Source: Paulownia fortunei
Taxonomy: Eukaryota > Streptophyta > Magnoliopsida > Lamiales > Paulowniaceae
Direction of reading: 5' to 3'
Length of the DNA: 64,000 nucleotides
Assembly (NCBI GenBank): GCA_019321725.1
Contig: CM033107.1
Coordinates: forward strand, 14,561,445 to 14,625,444
Made by a program: the position numbers and the translations under genes. Below, piece after piece: positions 23,454 through 36,376 of this stretch (within the stretch, counting starts at the first letter, position 1; the number at the start of each line of letters is the position of its first letter). Below the pieces are notes generated by a model. That model saw nothing but the letters and a program-made list of their open reading frames with translations, had not been told where the DNA came from and ran no database searches.

Positions 23454-24020
23454 AAAAAAATAAAAATATCGCACGTACACACAGGTTCTATCATGTCAAA
23501 TTATACTTTATATATAGTTGTTGAGTAATGGGTATTATAATGAATCTCAAGAGTCAATATAATGTCATCTAAAGACTCCTTACCCAATCCATCCATAATG
23601 AATTAAATTTTATCTTCTCGATTTTTAGAAACCATTCCTAATAAATGAGACTTTGTGCTGCAAGTCCATCGAGCACATTTGTGACAAACTTGCATTTTTT
23701 TCACCCTTTGTTTTTTTGAATATGTGCTTTCATCTAGTAATAAAGTTTGAAGACCTGCATGAAATCTCACCTACTACTTTTACCTTTACTTTAATTATCC
23801 ATCGTATGTCTCTTGGAATGCCCTTGTGCATAAGCATCCTTAATCTTTCAATCTTTATTTTATAAATTTTTAAAATTGCATTTTTAGAAAATAAAGGAAA
23901 TCACTTCTTAAGAGTTAAAAGAATATCATCCATTTTAAAAAAAACAAAAAAAAACTGACAAAGGGAGAGAAAATTTCTAGTTGTTTGGGAAACTGATAAG
24001 TCTGACTTTAATAGCCACAG
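23454..24020. other. Unassigned segment between LTR and Ath-2
   Basis: No confident homology. On the minus strand around 23560-23860 short open stretches look protein-like (for example DGLGKESLDDIILTLE), but stops intervene and I cannot name a family. A-rich runs occur at 23453-23461 and 23938-23954. It could be flanking DNA or decayed 3' sequence of Ath-2. No Ath-2 3' LTR is present here. Confidence 0.3.
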
Positions 24021-24149
24021 AGTATCATTATCCGCTACTTAATTGGAAAAAGAAAAAAATAAAAGAAAGAAAGACTACAAAATAAATAAAGTTAGAGAAA
24101 ATAAAGTATATATACACGTAGTAATCATAACAAGGGTTAGAAAGAAAAA

Positions 24150-25300
24150 TAATTTTTTCTTGTAAAAATTGATTCTCTAGAAATGATTTGAGTCTTTGTC
24201 CATTTACTTTGAATACAATATAATTTCTAGGATTCTCAAAGTCAATCACCCCATAAGGATAAACCTTTTTTACAATAAAAAAGGCCACTCCACCTTGATC
24301 TCAATTTTTCAGGAAATAAATGTAATCGAGAATTATCAAGCAAAACCTTTTGACCAACCTCAAATATTTTTCTTGAAATTTTATTATCATGAAAAGCTTT
24401 GATTCTTGTTGTATGAATTTTAGAATTCTTATATGTATCATTTCTCAATTCTTGAAGTTCATTGATTTTCAATTTGAGTAATTTTGAAGCTTCATCAAGG
24501 TTGAAGTTAAACATTTTGATTGTCCAATAAGCTTTTATGTTCAAGTTCAATAGGTAAATGACAAGTTTTTCCATAAACTATCCTATAAGGAGATATGCCT
24601 AATGATGTTTTGAAAGCAGTTCTATATGCCCAAAGTATATCGGTAAGTCTAAAAGACCAATCTTTATGATTTGGGTTAACTGTCTTTTCCAAAATTTATT
24701 TTATCTGACTGTTTGCAAGTTCAACTTGTCCATTTGTTTGAGGGTGATAAAGGGTTGCAACTTTATGTATGATTCCATATTTCCTTATTAAAGTTCCAAA
24801 ATATTTGTTACAAAAACATTTTCCCCCATCACTGATAGTGGATCGAGGAATTCTAAATCGACTTAAAATATTTTTTTCAAAAATTTTATTACTATTATGT
24901 GATCATTGTTTCGATATGAAATTGCCTTGATCTATTTTGTGACATAATCTATGGCAACCAATATATAAATAAAATCAAATGATGATGGAAATGGTCCCAT
25001 GGAATCAATATCCCAACAATCAAAGATTTCAATCACTAGGATAGGGTGCAGGGCATCATGTTTCGCTTTGAAATAGATCCTAATTTTTGACAATTTTCAC
25101 AACTTTTGCAAAGAGTGTAACTGTTTTTGAAAAGATTTGGCCAATAAAATCCACATTAAAAGATCTTTGCAACAGTTTTCTTTTCCAAAAAGTGACCACT
25201 ACATGCTTCTGATGACAAAATTTAATAATATTTTCTATCTCATTATTTGGCACACATTTTCAAAAGATTTAATCAGGACAATATTTGAATAAGTATAGAT
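24150..25300 (-). pseudogene. pol: Ath-2 integrase
   Basis: Reading leftwards: a core with [13 protein letters not shown] (first Asp) near 24960-25010, ISDGGKCF (second Asp) near 24815-24840 and [13 protein letters not shown] (catalytic Glu) near 24715-24760. Then come open stretches at 24507-24692 ([39 protein letters not shown]) and 24242-24574 (IKAFHDNKISRK, GQKVLLDNSRLHLFPEKLRS). The tail is at 24028-24288 (GVIDFENPRNYIVFKVNGQRLK). All three acidic residues survive, but stops and frameshifts divide it into at least four pieces. This is the most complete Athila integrase in the window. Confidence 0.85.
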
Positions 25301-25870
25301 CATCGCAATAATTTTTTTCACCTCAGTTAAAAACTTCTTTTTATCTTAGGATTCCAGTGTGATGGCATCTTTCTTGTCATAAGAAAATTAACAATGTCAG
25401 CAAACCAAGATAAAATAGAAATATTAAATAGTTGTTCATCAGGAAAAGTGTCATTAATGGTGTGATTTGAAAAGAGTCATCACAAACAAGTCTTGACAAA
25501 TGAACAGCCACCACATTCTCTACTACTTTCTTATCTCAAATAGTAATGTTGAATTCCTGAAGTAAGAGAATCTACCTAATCAGTCTAGGTTTGACATCTG
25601 TTTTTTGACAAAAGATATTTCAAAGTTGCATGATTACTGAAAACAACAATTGGTTAGCCAACGAGATAAGATCTAAATTTGTCCAATGCAAAAAAGTATA
25701 CCAAGTAATTCTTTTTCAGTTGTTGAATAATTCAATTGAGTACTATTTAAAATTTTACTTGCATAGTAAATAACATATGGTTTCTTGTCTTTTCTTTGTC
25801 CTAATATAGCTCCAACAACATAGTCACTAGCATCACACATTATTTTAAAAGGTAAAGTCCAATTTGGAGG
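25301..25870 (-). pseudogene. pol: Ath-2 RNase H
   Basis: The minus-strand reading contains a CDASDYVVGAxLGQRK-like motif near 25790-25850 and downstream RNase H segments around a broken hydrophobic core, aligned in order with the same region of Ath-4 (59990-60540). Stops occur in every frame. It links the reverse transcriptase at 25871 to the integrase. Confidence 0.65.
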
Positions 25871-26760
25871 CTACATGATTGGAGCAGACGTAAGCATGCA
25901 TTTAAGCATAACAAAAGCATTTTCACAATTTACAGTCCATTTAAATATAGTGTCTTTTGTTATAAAATTACACAAAGGTTTAGATATTATACTAAAATCT
26001 TTTATTAATCTTCTATAAAAACCAACATATCCTAAAAATGATCTTACCTCCTTCATAGACTTTGGTATTGATAAATTAGCAATTAACTCAATTTTAGATT
26101 TGTCTACTTCATTACCTTTTGATGAAATAATATGTCCAACAACAATATCAGTTGTTACCATGAAATAACATTTTTTCCAATTGAGTACAATGTTCTTTTC
26201 TTCACACCTGATCAAAACCTTTTCTAAATTAGACAAGCAATAGTCAAATGAATTACCAAAAATAGAAAAATCATCCATGAAGACTTTAAGAAAACATTCA
26301 ACCATGTCACTATAAATACTAAGCATGCATCGTTGAAATGTAGCTGGTGCATTAATAATCAAAAAGGCATCATTTGATATGCAAAAGTATTAAAAAGGCA
26401 TGTAAAAGTTGTTTTCTCTTGATCTTCAAGTGCAATTACAATTTAATTATATCTAGAATATCAATCTAAGAAGCAGTAAAATTCTTGTCTTGCAACTCTT
26501 TGCAAGATTAGATCCATGAAAGGTAATGAAAAATGATCTTTTCTAGTAACTAGGTTGAGTTTCCTATAGTCAACGCACATTCACCAACAAGTAATAATCA
26601 TTGTTGGAATTAATTCATCATTCTCATTCTTGACTATAGTAACTCCAAATTTCTTAGGTACAACTTGCTGTCAGAAATAGGGTAAATGGCCTTCGTTGTA
26701 TCTCTCTAGAAGGTTTAGCATTTTTCTCTAAATAGATGTTATGTGTGCAAATTAAAGGAC
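25871..26760 (-). pseudogene. pol: Ath-2 reverse transcriptase
   Basis: The right part (26400-26760) holds degenerate CVDYRKLN and RKDHFSLPFMD motifs in a stop-ridden frame. An open 163-residue stretch (25871-26362) follows, with NAPATFQRCM, the catalytic FMDDFSIFG (Asp-Asp at 26270-26275), LVLNWKKCYFMV-like sequence, GHIISSKG and SFLGYVGFYRRLIKDFS. These are the hallmark motifs of Athila/Tat reverse transcriptases, where the active site reads FMDD or FIDD. Confidence 0.88.
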
Positions 26761-27560
26761 TAAATCTTTAATATCAACAATGGTCCATCCTAAAACATTC
26801 TTATGTATTTTTAGAGTTTCGATCAACTTACCGTCTTGGGATGGATCAAGTTTGGAAGAAATTATTACTGGAAAAGACTAATTCTCACCCAAGAAAGAGT
26901 ATTTCAAATCAAATGAAAAATGTTTCAAATCAATCACGGGAGCTTTAATACTTGATGGAATAGATGGCACTGTTGTTGATGAAAGTGCTTCAAACCTTGG
27001 TTTTCAAAAATATTTTTCTTGTACTTGCAAAAATTTAGAGAGAGTATTAGAGTATGTCTATTTACAAATACTTTTACTTTTAAAATAAGTCTCCTAAGAA
27101 TATGAAGAATTAGCGGTAGTAAAATATTCATGAACAAGTTCCTCAATTAATCCACTTATTGTACTTCAACATCTTCTGCAGGTTGCTTACAAACATTAAA
27201 CATGTTTAGTTCCAAAGTCATATTTTCAAGCAATAACTTCAAAATACCATTCCTATAATTGATCCAAGCATTTGAAGTTGCAAGAAAAGGACAACCCAAA
27301 TGATAGGAATTTGTGTATGTGTATGTGCAACAAGCTCTGTGTCCAAAATAATAAAATCGACTAGAAAATAGAACTTATCAATTTGCACCAACATATCTTC
27401 TACTACTTCATTTGGAACTTTAATTGAATGGTCAACTAGTTGGAGTACAACAGAAGTTGTTTTAAATTCTCCCAAACCTAATTATTCATGAACTGAGAAA
27501 GGTAGAAGATTTATACTAGCACCAAGATCAAGCAAATCACACTCTATTCTAGTGTTTTCT
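26761..27560 (-). pseudogene. pol: Ath-2 protease and pre-RT linker
   Basis: The protease active site reads DLGASINLLP-like on the minus strand around 27495-27540, with its aspartate intact. An open stretch at 27239-27475 (GEFKTTSVVLQLVDHSIKVP) follows, ending near the decayed LGRPF flap. The stretch 26761-27146 is the acidic linker to the reverse transcriptase, matching 52700-53225 of Ath-3. Frameshifts separate the parts. Confidence 0.75.
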
Positions 27561-29262
27561 ATAGTACATGAAATGGTTAGACAACTGGATCTTTGTACTT
27601 GGGTATAGTGAATTGTTGAATGATTAAACTATCACTTTCATTTAAAAATACCTTCTTTTGTGCATGATGTTTTCTCTTAATTGTACATATGATCTTTCAA
27701 AAAAAATTTCATTTGGTGGAACTTGCTTGATTGCATCCAATAATGGAATATTAATCTTGGCTTGGTTAAAAAACTTCAAAGATTTTATCATTTGAGTAAA
27801 TTTCTAAGTTGGTTGCAATCTTTGAGTAAAAAGAACTAAAGATGAGTATTTGTTTTTTCATCATTTCCAAACTCACCTTCATTAAACTTACTTTTATCAT
27901 CATGACTATTTCCATTCTTCATTTCTAAAGGTAGATTATAAACTTTCTACGTGGAATGAATAGTCTTGTCAATAATTTTTCCATTTTGAAGAATAGTGAT
28001 CGAATTAGCCTCTGTGACTAAATTTTTACCTGAAGAAGAAATATAACATTAAGTGGAAGGATTAGGTTGAGATTGAGCAAGAAACTTATCTTTTTCCTGA
28101 GTGCACAAAGAGGTGGTTAATGTTGAAAGTGTATTTTTGATCTCATTGATGGCTTATGAAGTTTGATTATTGATGTTTGTTTATTCATGCATAAATACTT
28201 GCAAAGTCTCCTCAAGGGATTTTGTATGTAGATTTGGATAAGAAGAAAAGTTTGGTGGCTTTTTTGAATATAGTAGTTGGGCACGATTATCATCTCGCCA
28301 ACTAAAATTGGGATGATTTCTCCATTATGGATTGTAAGTTTCAGAATATGGATAATGAAAAGGCTTTTTCAATGCATTTGGGCATTCATTGGTGGAGTGT
28401 CCCATAAATTCACAATTGCTATAAATTTCTTCCTCTTGTACATATTTGATTTTCTTTACGTTTTTAAGTTCCATGACTTCAACTTTTCTTGTTAAACTAG
28501 CAATCCTAGCATTTAGATCTTCTCTTGACTAAAGTAATATTTTCCTTTATTATTATTAGCAAGATTAGATCTAATAAAACCTTCAAAAGAATTAACACTA
28601 TGCCATGATTGAGAGTTTTCTACTAAATGATCTATATATTCTAGGGTTCCATCAGGTTTTTTATCAAGAAACCCACATTACACATTGTTTCAACAAATTA
28701 TTTTGTTTCAGGAGTTAAACCTTCATAAAAGAATCTAATTAAGTGCCATTTTTTAGAACCATGATGTGGGCATGAATTCAACAAATCTTTAAATCCTTCC
28801 CAATATTGAAAGAAAACTTCATTAGAATTTTGAGAAAAAATTTAGATTTGTATTTTCAAAATATTAGTTTTATGAGTTGGAAAGAACTTTTTCAAAAATT
28901 TAGCTTGCATTTCTTGTCAAGTGCCAATTGACCTAGGTTTTGAAGAATTAAGCCAAGTTTTTGCTTTCCTTTAAAGAAAAAGAAAATAATTTGAGCTTAA
29001 CAATCTCATTTGTATAAGTTTGATCATCTAAAGTGGCACATACTTCATCAAATTCTTTTAGATGCAAATAAGGGCTTTCAGAGTTAAACCCATGAAAATT
29101 GGGAAGTAAAGGGATCATACCTGACTTAAATCAAAAGTTATTTGCATTGATAGGAAAAATGAAACAAGAAAGAGAAGAATTTCGAGGATGTTGCAAGTAA
29201 TAACGCATGGTACGCACCTATTGATTCCCAGTTTCATCATGGACACATTCATTATCAGCCAT
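27561..29262 (-). pseudogene. gag: Ath-2 gag
   Basis: Starts with ATG at 29262 (MADNECVHDE), about 175 bases inside the primer site, and runs parallel to the Ath-3 gag. It includes the capsid region around 28680-29100 and a knuckle near 28385-28430. That knuckle reads YSNCEFMGHSTNECPN, so the first zinc-binding cysteine is replaced by tyrosine (TGT to TAT). Many stops and small indels break the frame. The plus-strand 72-codon frame at 28277-28495 is a shadow. Confidence 0.78.
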
Positions 29263-29436
29263 GGTGGAAATATGTGAGGTGACTTAAATAAATTTCCAAA
29301 CAAAATTTTAGAATTATTTCTAACTAAACGCAGAGAATTATGACTACGATACCATATAACCATATAATCATAATTAAATTAAACACATAATATTTAGAAG
29401 GAGAATTATTTAGAAACCTAAAACCTTACCTTGTCT

Positions 29437-29454
29437 TCCCTGCTAATGGCGCTA
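29437..29454 (-). promoter_or_regulatory. Ath-2 primer-binding site, decayed
   Basis: TAGCGCCATTAGCAGGGA on the minus strand matches the tRNA-Asp primer site at 13 of 18 positions. A short spacer separates it from the LTR at 29461. The same spot in Ath-3 is a perfect match, so the identity of the site is secure. Confidence 0.75.
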
Positions 29455-29460
29455 AAAAAT

Positions 29461-31142
29461 TGCTACGACCTTAAGGTTGCAAATCCAAGATAATAAATTT
29501 CTACGACCTTAAGGTTGTGTCAAGTAATAAATTTCTCATGAACTTGAGGTCGATCCACAAGGAAGTTCTATAAAGATTTCGAGATTATAATTCTAAAAAA
29601 AATTGAGCTTTATGTGGTTTAGAGTAAAAAAATATATATATGCTATAACTGAAAAAAATAAAGTAATAAAAGTACTAAAAATCAGGGATTCGCTCTTGAG
29701 TTTTGGATAGAGAAATGATTTTTTTTATCTTTTTTAATTGTCACTATTAGAATCCATAAAATGAAGGTTCCAATGGAAATATATTATCAAATAGCTCATG
29801 CAAAAAAGCAATCATGATATTGTCTTACTATTTGCAAATTATCTCTTAATGCCAACACTTGTTTATGGAATCAAGTATTTATGAACACTTTTGTTTACAA
29901 TAAATCAAGGTTTCAAGTTAGCGATTAGTGTAGTAAAACCAAACTTCCAACTAAATGAACCCAAGTATTTTTTGTTTCATTAGTGATACATAAATCAAGA
30001 ATCACCACAAAAACAAGTAGGGTTTAGATAAAAAAACTAAAATAATAATACAACACACTTAAAAAATTTCTACCTTTATAACTGTTCATCTTCCTCCATC
30101 AAGAGATTCACCTATTTTTCTCAGCAAAATGATATTTAGAATGACATAATAAAAGTAGGAAAGACTAAAAATAGAAGAGAAACTAAAGAACACATTTCAA
30201 TTACTACTATAAAATTTATATTACTACTAAAAAACTTTATTACTACTAGAAAACTTAGCCTGACAATCCCTCTACCCCCTCCCTCTCCCCACTTTTACAA
30301 GCTCACCTGGCCTATTAATAGTTCTTGAAGTATTCTGGAGGTCAAACATATAATGGAGGAGTTAAACAATCAAGTGGTATGCTAGTTATTTAGAGTTGGT
30401 AAGTTGTTTCGCCAATCCTCTAAATTTTCAACTACCCAATTGAATTAAATGTTTTGACTGGATACAACCAGAGTTCGATAATAGGTAAAGAATAAAAGTT
30501 ATAGATCTTTATTTTTAAAATATTTTCATATATAATTTGTCAAATTTGGCTTCTGGATGAGGGAGATATGGTCAAATTACTGAATTATGTTCAAGAGTCA
30601 TCCTTTAACATCATCAACGCATTATAGCATGTTTATTGACCATTTTGACATATTTTCTTACTATCTTGTCTGCAAAAAAATTATTTATATATCTCTTGTG
30701 TATAAAATATCCAAATTTCAGTCTAAGATTAATTTTGGTTTAAGAGATATGACCTAATTAGTAAAATAGGTTAGGATTGGGCTTAATTCTGATTCGAATT
30801 TTTTGTGATTCATTTTGTACAACCACTTATAATCCAACTTCTTTGATCCTTACACATTTAGTATGGGTTCAAAAGTCTACATGAACATGTAGATGAATAA
30901 CTTATCAATCCATAACATCAAGAATTAACCCAAAATCATTTCAGAATTAAAAGTTACGCTAGTTTCTCTAAAACCTGCACAAGAAGATAAAACATTTTAA
31001 TCTCATTTTTTTATGTTGATTTCCCATTTGATTTCTAAAATACAAAAAATATTTAATTAGGAGTGCTAATGTAATTTCAAAGTGAAAATAATTATATAAA
31101 TTCTAATTAATTATAAACTTTTAAATGTTCATCCCAAATTCA
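29461..31142 (-). repeat. Ath-2 5' LTR, outer end lost
   Basis: On the plus strand it begins TGCTACGACC, like the Ath-3 LTR (TGCTACAACT at 55493), and stays alignable with it to about 31000. The outer terminus, expected as TTATCA, is not found; Cop-1 LTR sequence starts at 31143. The inner end has a local duplication of CTACGACCTTAAGGTTG (about 29462-29480 and 29502-29520). A short CT-rich tract lies at 30261-30290. Confidence 0.72.
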
Positions 31143-32780
31143 TGTATGTGGGTGCTTGTTAGAGAACAAGTACATTGAACTAGCCCATTAGAAATTCTTT
31201 TTTGGAGGCTTTGCCTATCGAAATAAAAATTTTCAAGTTGCGATAATACACGGTTGGTCCTCGGACTGAGACACTATGGTAACCTTGTGAATACCCTGCA
31301 ACATTTTAATATATCTTCTGATTGTTTGACAATCACAAAGGGGATATGTTGAATGTTGCACTAGTGTGTATGGAGGTTTATGAGTGGCCAACATGGAATT
31401 TGTCACTTGTCATTGACAAGTGAATCTTCTTTGTTTTCATAGTTCATGACTCGAAAACATTGGCTAAGGCATGATCAATATTAACATCAAGAGTCATTGG
31501 AACTTGAAATAGAATCATAGTAATTGAATCAATTAGGGTTTCAACTCATAATTCATACCCTAGATTCAATCATGAGATTTTAGATGAGAGAAAGACTGTA
31601 AGTATATGGCACTCGCTACAAAAATAGGTTTACTTGCTATTTCACCTAAAACTAGTTTACCATGATTACTTGCTAGATTTTTTCACGAATAGTGAGGTTC
31701 TTGGAATTAATAAGTTAATTCCAACTAAAGTAATTAATTAGATTAATTAATTAGAATAACTGTTATTCATAAGTTGCAACAATTGCAAGCCCATTACTAG
31801 CTTAGTTGTGAACTTCAAGGGTCACACACTATAACAAAGGAAACCATAAGATTAAAATGTTCCAATTGGTTGGATCCAATTAATTAATAGGGATTAATTA
31901 ATTATGGCTTTAATTTAATTCAAATATTAAATTAAATATTCAATTTAGTAATTGAATTATTTAATTGAACCTAATTTAATTAGGAAGCTAAATGGAGTGA
32001 AATAATAATTGATAGGATCAATTAATTAATTAAAGACTAAATTAATTTAATTGTTAAATTAATCTATCCTATAAATAATAAGATTATTTAATTGGACTTG
32101 ATAAAATTAATTGATTTGATCAATGAAGTGAATTTGAGCCTAATCAATTAATTGATGGACTTATTAATTGGATTAAAAGTCCAAACCTAAATATTTCATT
32201 CATGACCCATTAGTAGAGGCCCATCAAGCATTTGGAAAATTTAAAAGATGGAGGACCCTTTTGCAAATATCCAAAATGATGATTATCATTCAATTTTGGA
32301 AGGATTGAAGATTTTGAATTGATTGAGGATCAATCAAAATCCTCAACCAACCTTATCATAGTGGCCGATTTTTGCACATGGTAGATGTGCTAAAATTGCC
32401 ACTACCTATTTTTGGAGGAGAAAGTTCTAGATTATGAATATAAACTACTTCTTGGCCTCATTTTGAAGAACTAAATTTTAGATTATGAATCTAAACTACT
32501 TCTTGGCCTGCTTCAAGATAGATATAGGATTTTGAAAAATCCTTTGGTAACACAACAAAAAAAAAACAAATTAGGAAAAAAGATTAGGAGAAAAAGTTTC
32601 TTTTAAATTTTTCATACACTCTCCATCTTCTTGTCTTATTTATAGAACAATCAAGAAATTATTCTTGATTATTCTATCAATACAACTCTTATTTCCAATA
32701 GTTGGATTAAGAAATGGTGTTTTCTATAATACTCCATTATTTTGGTTTCAGAAAATGAATCACCATTACCCGCTGGAAAT
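31143..32780 (+). repeat. Cop-1 LTR, tandem unit 1
   Basis: Begins TGTATGTGGGTGCTTGTTAG and shares ordered landmarks with units at 32781, 34663 and 42680: ACAATCACAAAGG, a GGCCAACA segment, TAGTTGTGAACTTCAAGGGTCACAC, long AATTAATT-rich tracts and GGCCCATCAAGC. The end is replaced by the next unit at about 32780. Such AT-tract LTRs precede a copia-type initiator-tRNA primer site in the copy ending at 44288. Confidence 0.68.
32425..32516. repeat. Local tandem duplication in Cop-1 LTR
   Basis: Two adjacent copies of about 50 bases, TAGATTATGAAT followed by AAACTACTTCTTGGCCT, with a few differences. It is found in unit 1 only. Confidence 0.7.
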
Positions 32781-34495
32781 TCTTAGGTGAAAACATTATT
32801 TGTTGAAATAAGAATTTCCATGTTTTGATAGTACACGATTAGTTCTTAGATTTGAAGCAGCATGGTAGTCTTGTACATGTCGTGTTCAATTTTGATGTAT
32901 CTTTTGATTGCTTAACAATCACAATGGAGGTACGTTTGATGTTGCATTGACATGTATGGAGGTTAATGAGTATCTAACAAAGGATCCATCACTTGTCTGG
33001 AAGAACAACTAAATCTTCTATATTTTCATAGTTCATGACTCAGATGGGGTCTTCTAACAATTAATCATGAGTCATTGAACCTTGAATTGGAATCATGGTT
33101 ATTGAGTCAATTAGGGTTTTAACTAATAATCCATGCCTTGGACTCAATCGGGAGATTAGATAGTGGAAGGACCTTATGTGTATAGTACTTGTAATTGAAA
33201 TAAGTTTACTCGCTAATTCAGCTAAGACTAGGTAGTCGTGATATACTTATTAGATGTTTCTCATGACTTGTGAGGTTTTTAAAATTAAGGAGTTAATTTC
33301 AAGTGGATTAATTAATTGTTATTCGTAAGTTGAAAATATTGCAAGCCCACTGCTAGTTTAGTTGTGAACTAAAAGGGTCACATACAATTTGGGATGAAAT
33401 ATTTCTAACTTAGAAATTGATCCAAGGTGTTGGATCTAATTAATTAATGAAGATTCATTAATTGGGGCTTAAATTGTTTTAAATGGTTGAATTAATTATT
33501 TAATTAAATAATTGAGTTATTCAATTGGATCAAATTAGATTAGGAAGCCCAATTAGAGTGGAGCAATTATTTGATTAGATCAATTAATTATGTAGACCAA
33601 AAATTAATTTAATTTAATAATTAATTTACTCAATTGAATAATTGAATTATTTAATTGACTTAATTTAATTAGGTGGGATAGATGGAATTAATTAATTAAA
33701 TTTGATCTTAACCAATTAATTGGATTAATTATGAGATTTATTTTAAGTCCATGTCCAATTTAAAGAGGCACATTAGGAGAAGCCACAAGAATTGTTGGAA
33801 AAGATGGAGTCCCAAGAATTTGATATTCTTAGAAATATCTAATTTGATTAGATAAGAATATCTCCATGTATTTTTAAAAGATACCAGAGATAGAGTTGGA
33901 GGTTTTAAGGAGACTTTGAAATCAACCAAAAATCCTCCAACCAGTGAGAAGAGAGGCCAAAAATCCATGAGTTTGGCGATTTGAATTTTCAACCACCACA
34001 TAATAATATAGGGGGCTGAAAATTTGAGGTAGATTTTTTCAGCCATCACCAAAAAAAAAGGAAGAAAATTTATTTTTCTCCAACAAAATTCCATCTTTAT
34101 TGAAAGTATTCAATTCTTATATCACAAGCTGATATTAAGAATTAATACTTACAAAACACACTCCAAAATTAGGTTAGCAAAAGAATCTGAATTGATAGCG
34201 GAGTTTGAATTTTGTATTCCTACTCAAGGTGTTGACTACTTTAGAGGAGAAACGCTTGGATCTCTATTAACCGAATTCAAAAAGGGGCTAGCAATCAATT
34301 GCATCAAACATTATGACAATCGGAGTGTGTTAAAGCTATAAATCAAAACTTTTTATTCATCTATAAAACCATTGGAAAATACAATATCGATAAATTTACA
34401 TCGGGTCCGGGGTGATGATATAATTGTTATGGAATATTTATCTTAAAAAATTTAATTTTCTACTATGCATACCCCGTGATCAAGTGAACGCAATA
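32781..34495 (+). repeat. Cop-1 LTR, tandem unit 2, first ~40 bases missing
   Basis: Starts at the GGAAATTCTTAGG part, about 40 bases into the unit, and ends near GTGAACGCAATA at 34495, matching the LTR end of the copy at 44288. A 118-codon minus-strand frame at 33738-34094 is antisense to LTR sequence and shows no recognisable domain. Confidence 0.68.
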
Positions 34496-34662
34496 GGTCA
34501 CACATAAGATGGCGATTATCTATAGCCGTGACCTTAAAATTATTCTTAATCAAGGTTTATTGAGAAGGGACATCAATAAACTCATCAAGATTTGTGAATA
34601 CGATGCTGGCTCACAAGATGGGTACCTTGTTTCATAGAGACTGGTGTTATGATATTAGAGCA
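34496..34662. other. Spacer between tandem Cop-1 LTRs
   Basis: 167 bases with no coding potential. It lies where a primer-binding site and leader would follow unit 2, but the first bases (GGTCACACA) do not match a primer site. GATATTAGAGC at 34651-34661, just before unit 3, resembles the tRNA-iMet site weakly. Confidence 0.35.
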
Positions 34663-36376
34663 TGTATGCGGGTGCTTGTTCGAGAACTAGTACACTGAAC
34701 AATCCCAATTTCAAATTCCTAAGGAAATATTGATTATCTATAAGAATTTTCTTCTTTATGATAGTGAATGAATTAGTCCCTTGACTTGAGGTACCGTTGT
34801 GAACTTGTATGTGACATGGTGCACTTTGCTTTATCTTCTGATTACATGACAATCACAAAGGTGGTATTTTAGGTGCTATATCCTCAAGTATGGATGTTTA
34901 AGAGTGGCCAACAAAAGATCCATCACCTATCTCGTAGAATAGGTGAATCTCTCATGTATTCCACTATAATTGGTTCTAGAATCTATGGCCATGATTAGGA
35001 TGAGTAATTAGGAAATGGTTTACCTAATTATCATCAACAAACCAAGATACCTGGGGATACATAGAATTAAGCTATTAGGGTTTTAACTAATAATCCGTGC
35101 CCTAGGATTAATCAGGAGATTAGTTGATTATAGGACCATACTTGCATGATATTTGTAATTGAAAAGGTTTGCCTTCTTCACCTATATCTAGGTCTTCATG
35201 GCATGTTGACCATGATTGATGAGGTTTGTGGAATTAATAGGTTAATTCCAAGATCATTATTAAATTAGATTAATTAATCAAGAATAATTAATTTTTTAAT
35301 TAGGCAAATAAGTCATAAGAATTGTAAACCCACTACTAGCTTATGGGTGAACCTATGGGATCATACACTAATTCGGGCAATTTCCTTTTTTGCTTAGATA
35401 AAAATCCAATAGTTAGATTAAATCTAGTTAATAAGATTAATTAAATTAGGCTTAATTAATTTAAGTAATGAATTAATTCTATTAATTAATAGATTAATTA
35501 ATTTATCTAATTGGATTAGGTGGTCCATCATGGGATAAATTATTTATTGATTGGATCATTAAATTTAATTTAATTGATTTAATCAATTAAATTGAATCTG
35601 ATAATTAAGTCTCTATAGGGTGTGGCCTTGTAGGAAGCCCATGAAGAATTTAATAAAAATAAATTCCTAGATTAATTAGAGTTTTAAGTCTTAGATTTGA
35701 AATACAAGACTTATCTTGTTGGAGTACAATTTGGATAAGGGGAGGGATACGACAAGATAGAATCAAGGGGAGCTATAAATTACCCCCTATGGTAGAAAAT
35801 TATGATTTTTTGAGCTTGTGAACTTTTGGCCAACTTTCTCCCTCTATCTAGAAATTTTTTCTTCTTCTTGTCCAACTTTCCAGCAAAGTCTATATTAGTT
35901 TATACTCTATTTAATTTTTCTATTCGCTAGTTGAATTAAGAGTTAATCAAATCACCCAAAATGAATATAGATTTATTCTTGTTCCATGAACACAAACATC
36001 TTTAAGCTTGAATAATCAAATTATATCCTAAGAGCATAGTTTAAATTACGAGTAGACATCCAAGATGTGGATATGCTTTGAGGAACAATGCTTGAGGTTT
36101 TAGGTGAATCGATCCCAATAAGGGACTTAGATTGTTGAAGAGACATGAGAAGATACTGATTTGAATCGTTTTTTTATCATCTTCATCAACAAGAATCTTT
36201 AGGTATAATCCGATTAAACCCCAAAACTTCTAAATATTTTAAATAGTATCAATATACACAAAATCGATAATTGCAATTGATTTGAGATTACTTGTGATAT
36301 TGTGCATGAGATGTATATTTATTTAATTTTTAAATTCCACTACTTAAAGTATCTCGAGATCATGCGACACATTAAC
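34663..36376 (+). repeat. Cop-1 LTR, tandem unit 3
   Basis: Begins TGTATGCGGGTGCTTGTTCG and follows the family landmarks through the AATTAATT tracts to a decayed end near CATGCGACACATTAA. Together with units 1 and 2 it forms three head-to-tail LTRs with no pol between them. Confidence 0.68.

Larger units (their letters stand above)
24021..31142 (-). mobile_element. Ath-2, Athila-like element lacking its 3' LTR
   Basis: A minus-strand Ty3/gypsy element of the Athila type: 5' LTR (29461-31142, outer end lost), tRNA-Asp primer site (29437-29454), gag, protease, reverse transcriptase, RNase H and integrase down to about 24150. It is closely related to Ath-3. No env-like frame, polypurine tract or 3' LTR is found on the left, where the sequence becomes unassigned before a Chr-2 LTR. 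On the right the LTR is cut by a Cop-1 LTR at 31143. The whole coding region carries many stops. Confidence 0.82.

Noticed and set aside
23560..23865. Possible gag or transposase fragment on the minus strand
   Set aside because: Short protein-like runs occur in different frames with stops, and no family could be named.
33738..34094. 118-codon minus-strand open frame
   Set aside because: Antisense to Cop-1 LTR sequence, with no recognisable domain and not conserved in the sister LTR units.
34651..34661. Copia primer-binding site GATATTAGAGC before tandem unit 3
   Set aside because: Only a weak match, and it lies before an LTR start rather than after an LTR end.
31143..36376. Spaced repeats as a CRISPR-like array or satellite
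   Set aside because: Units are 1.6-1.7 kb LTRs in a plant genome, not short spaced repeats, and only three are present.
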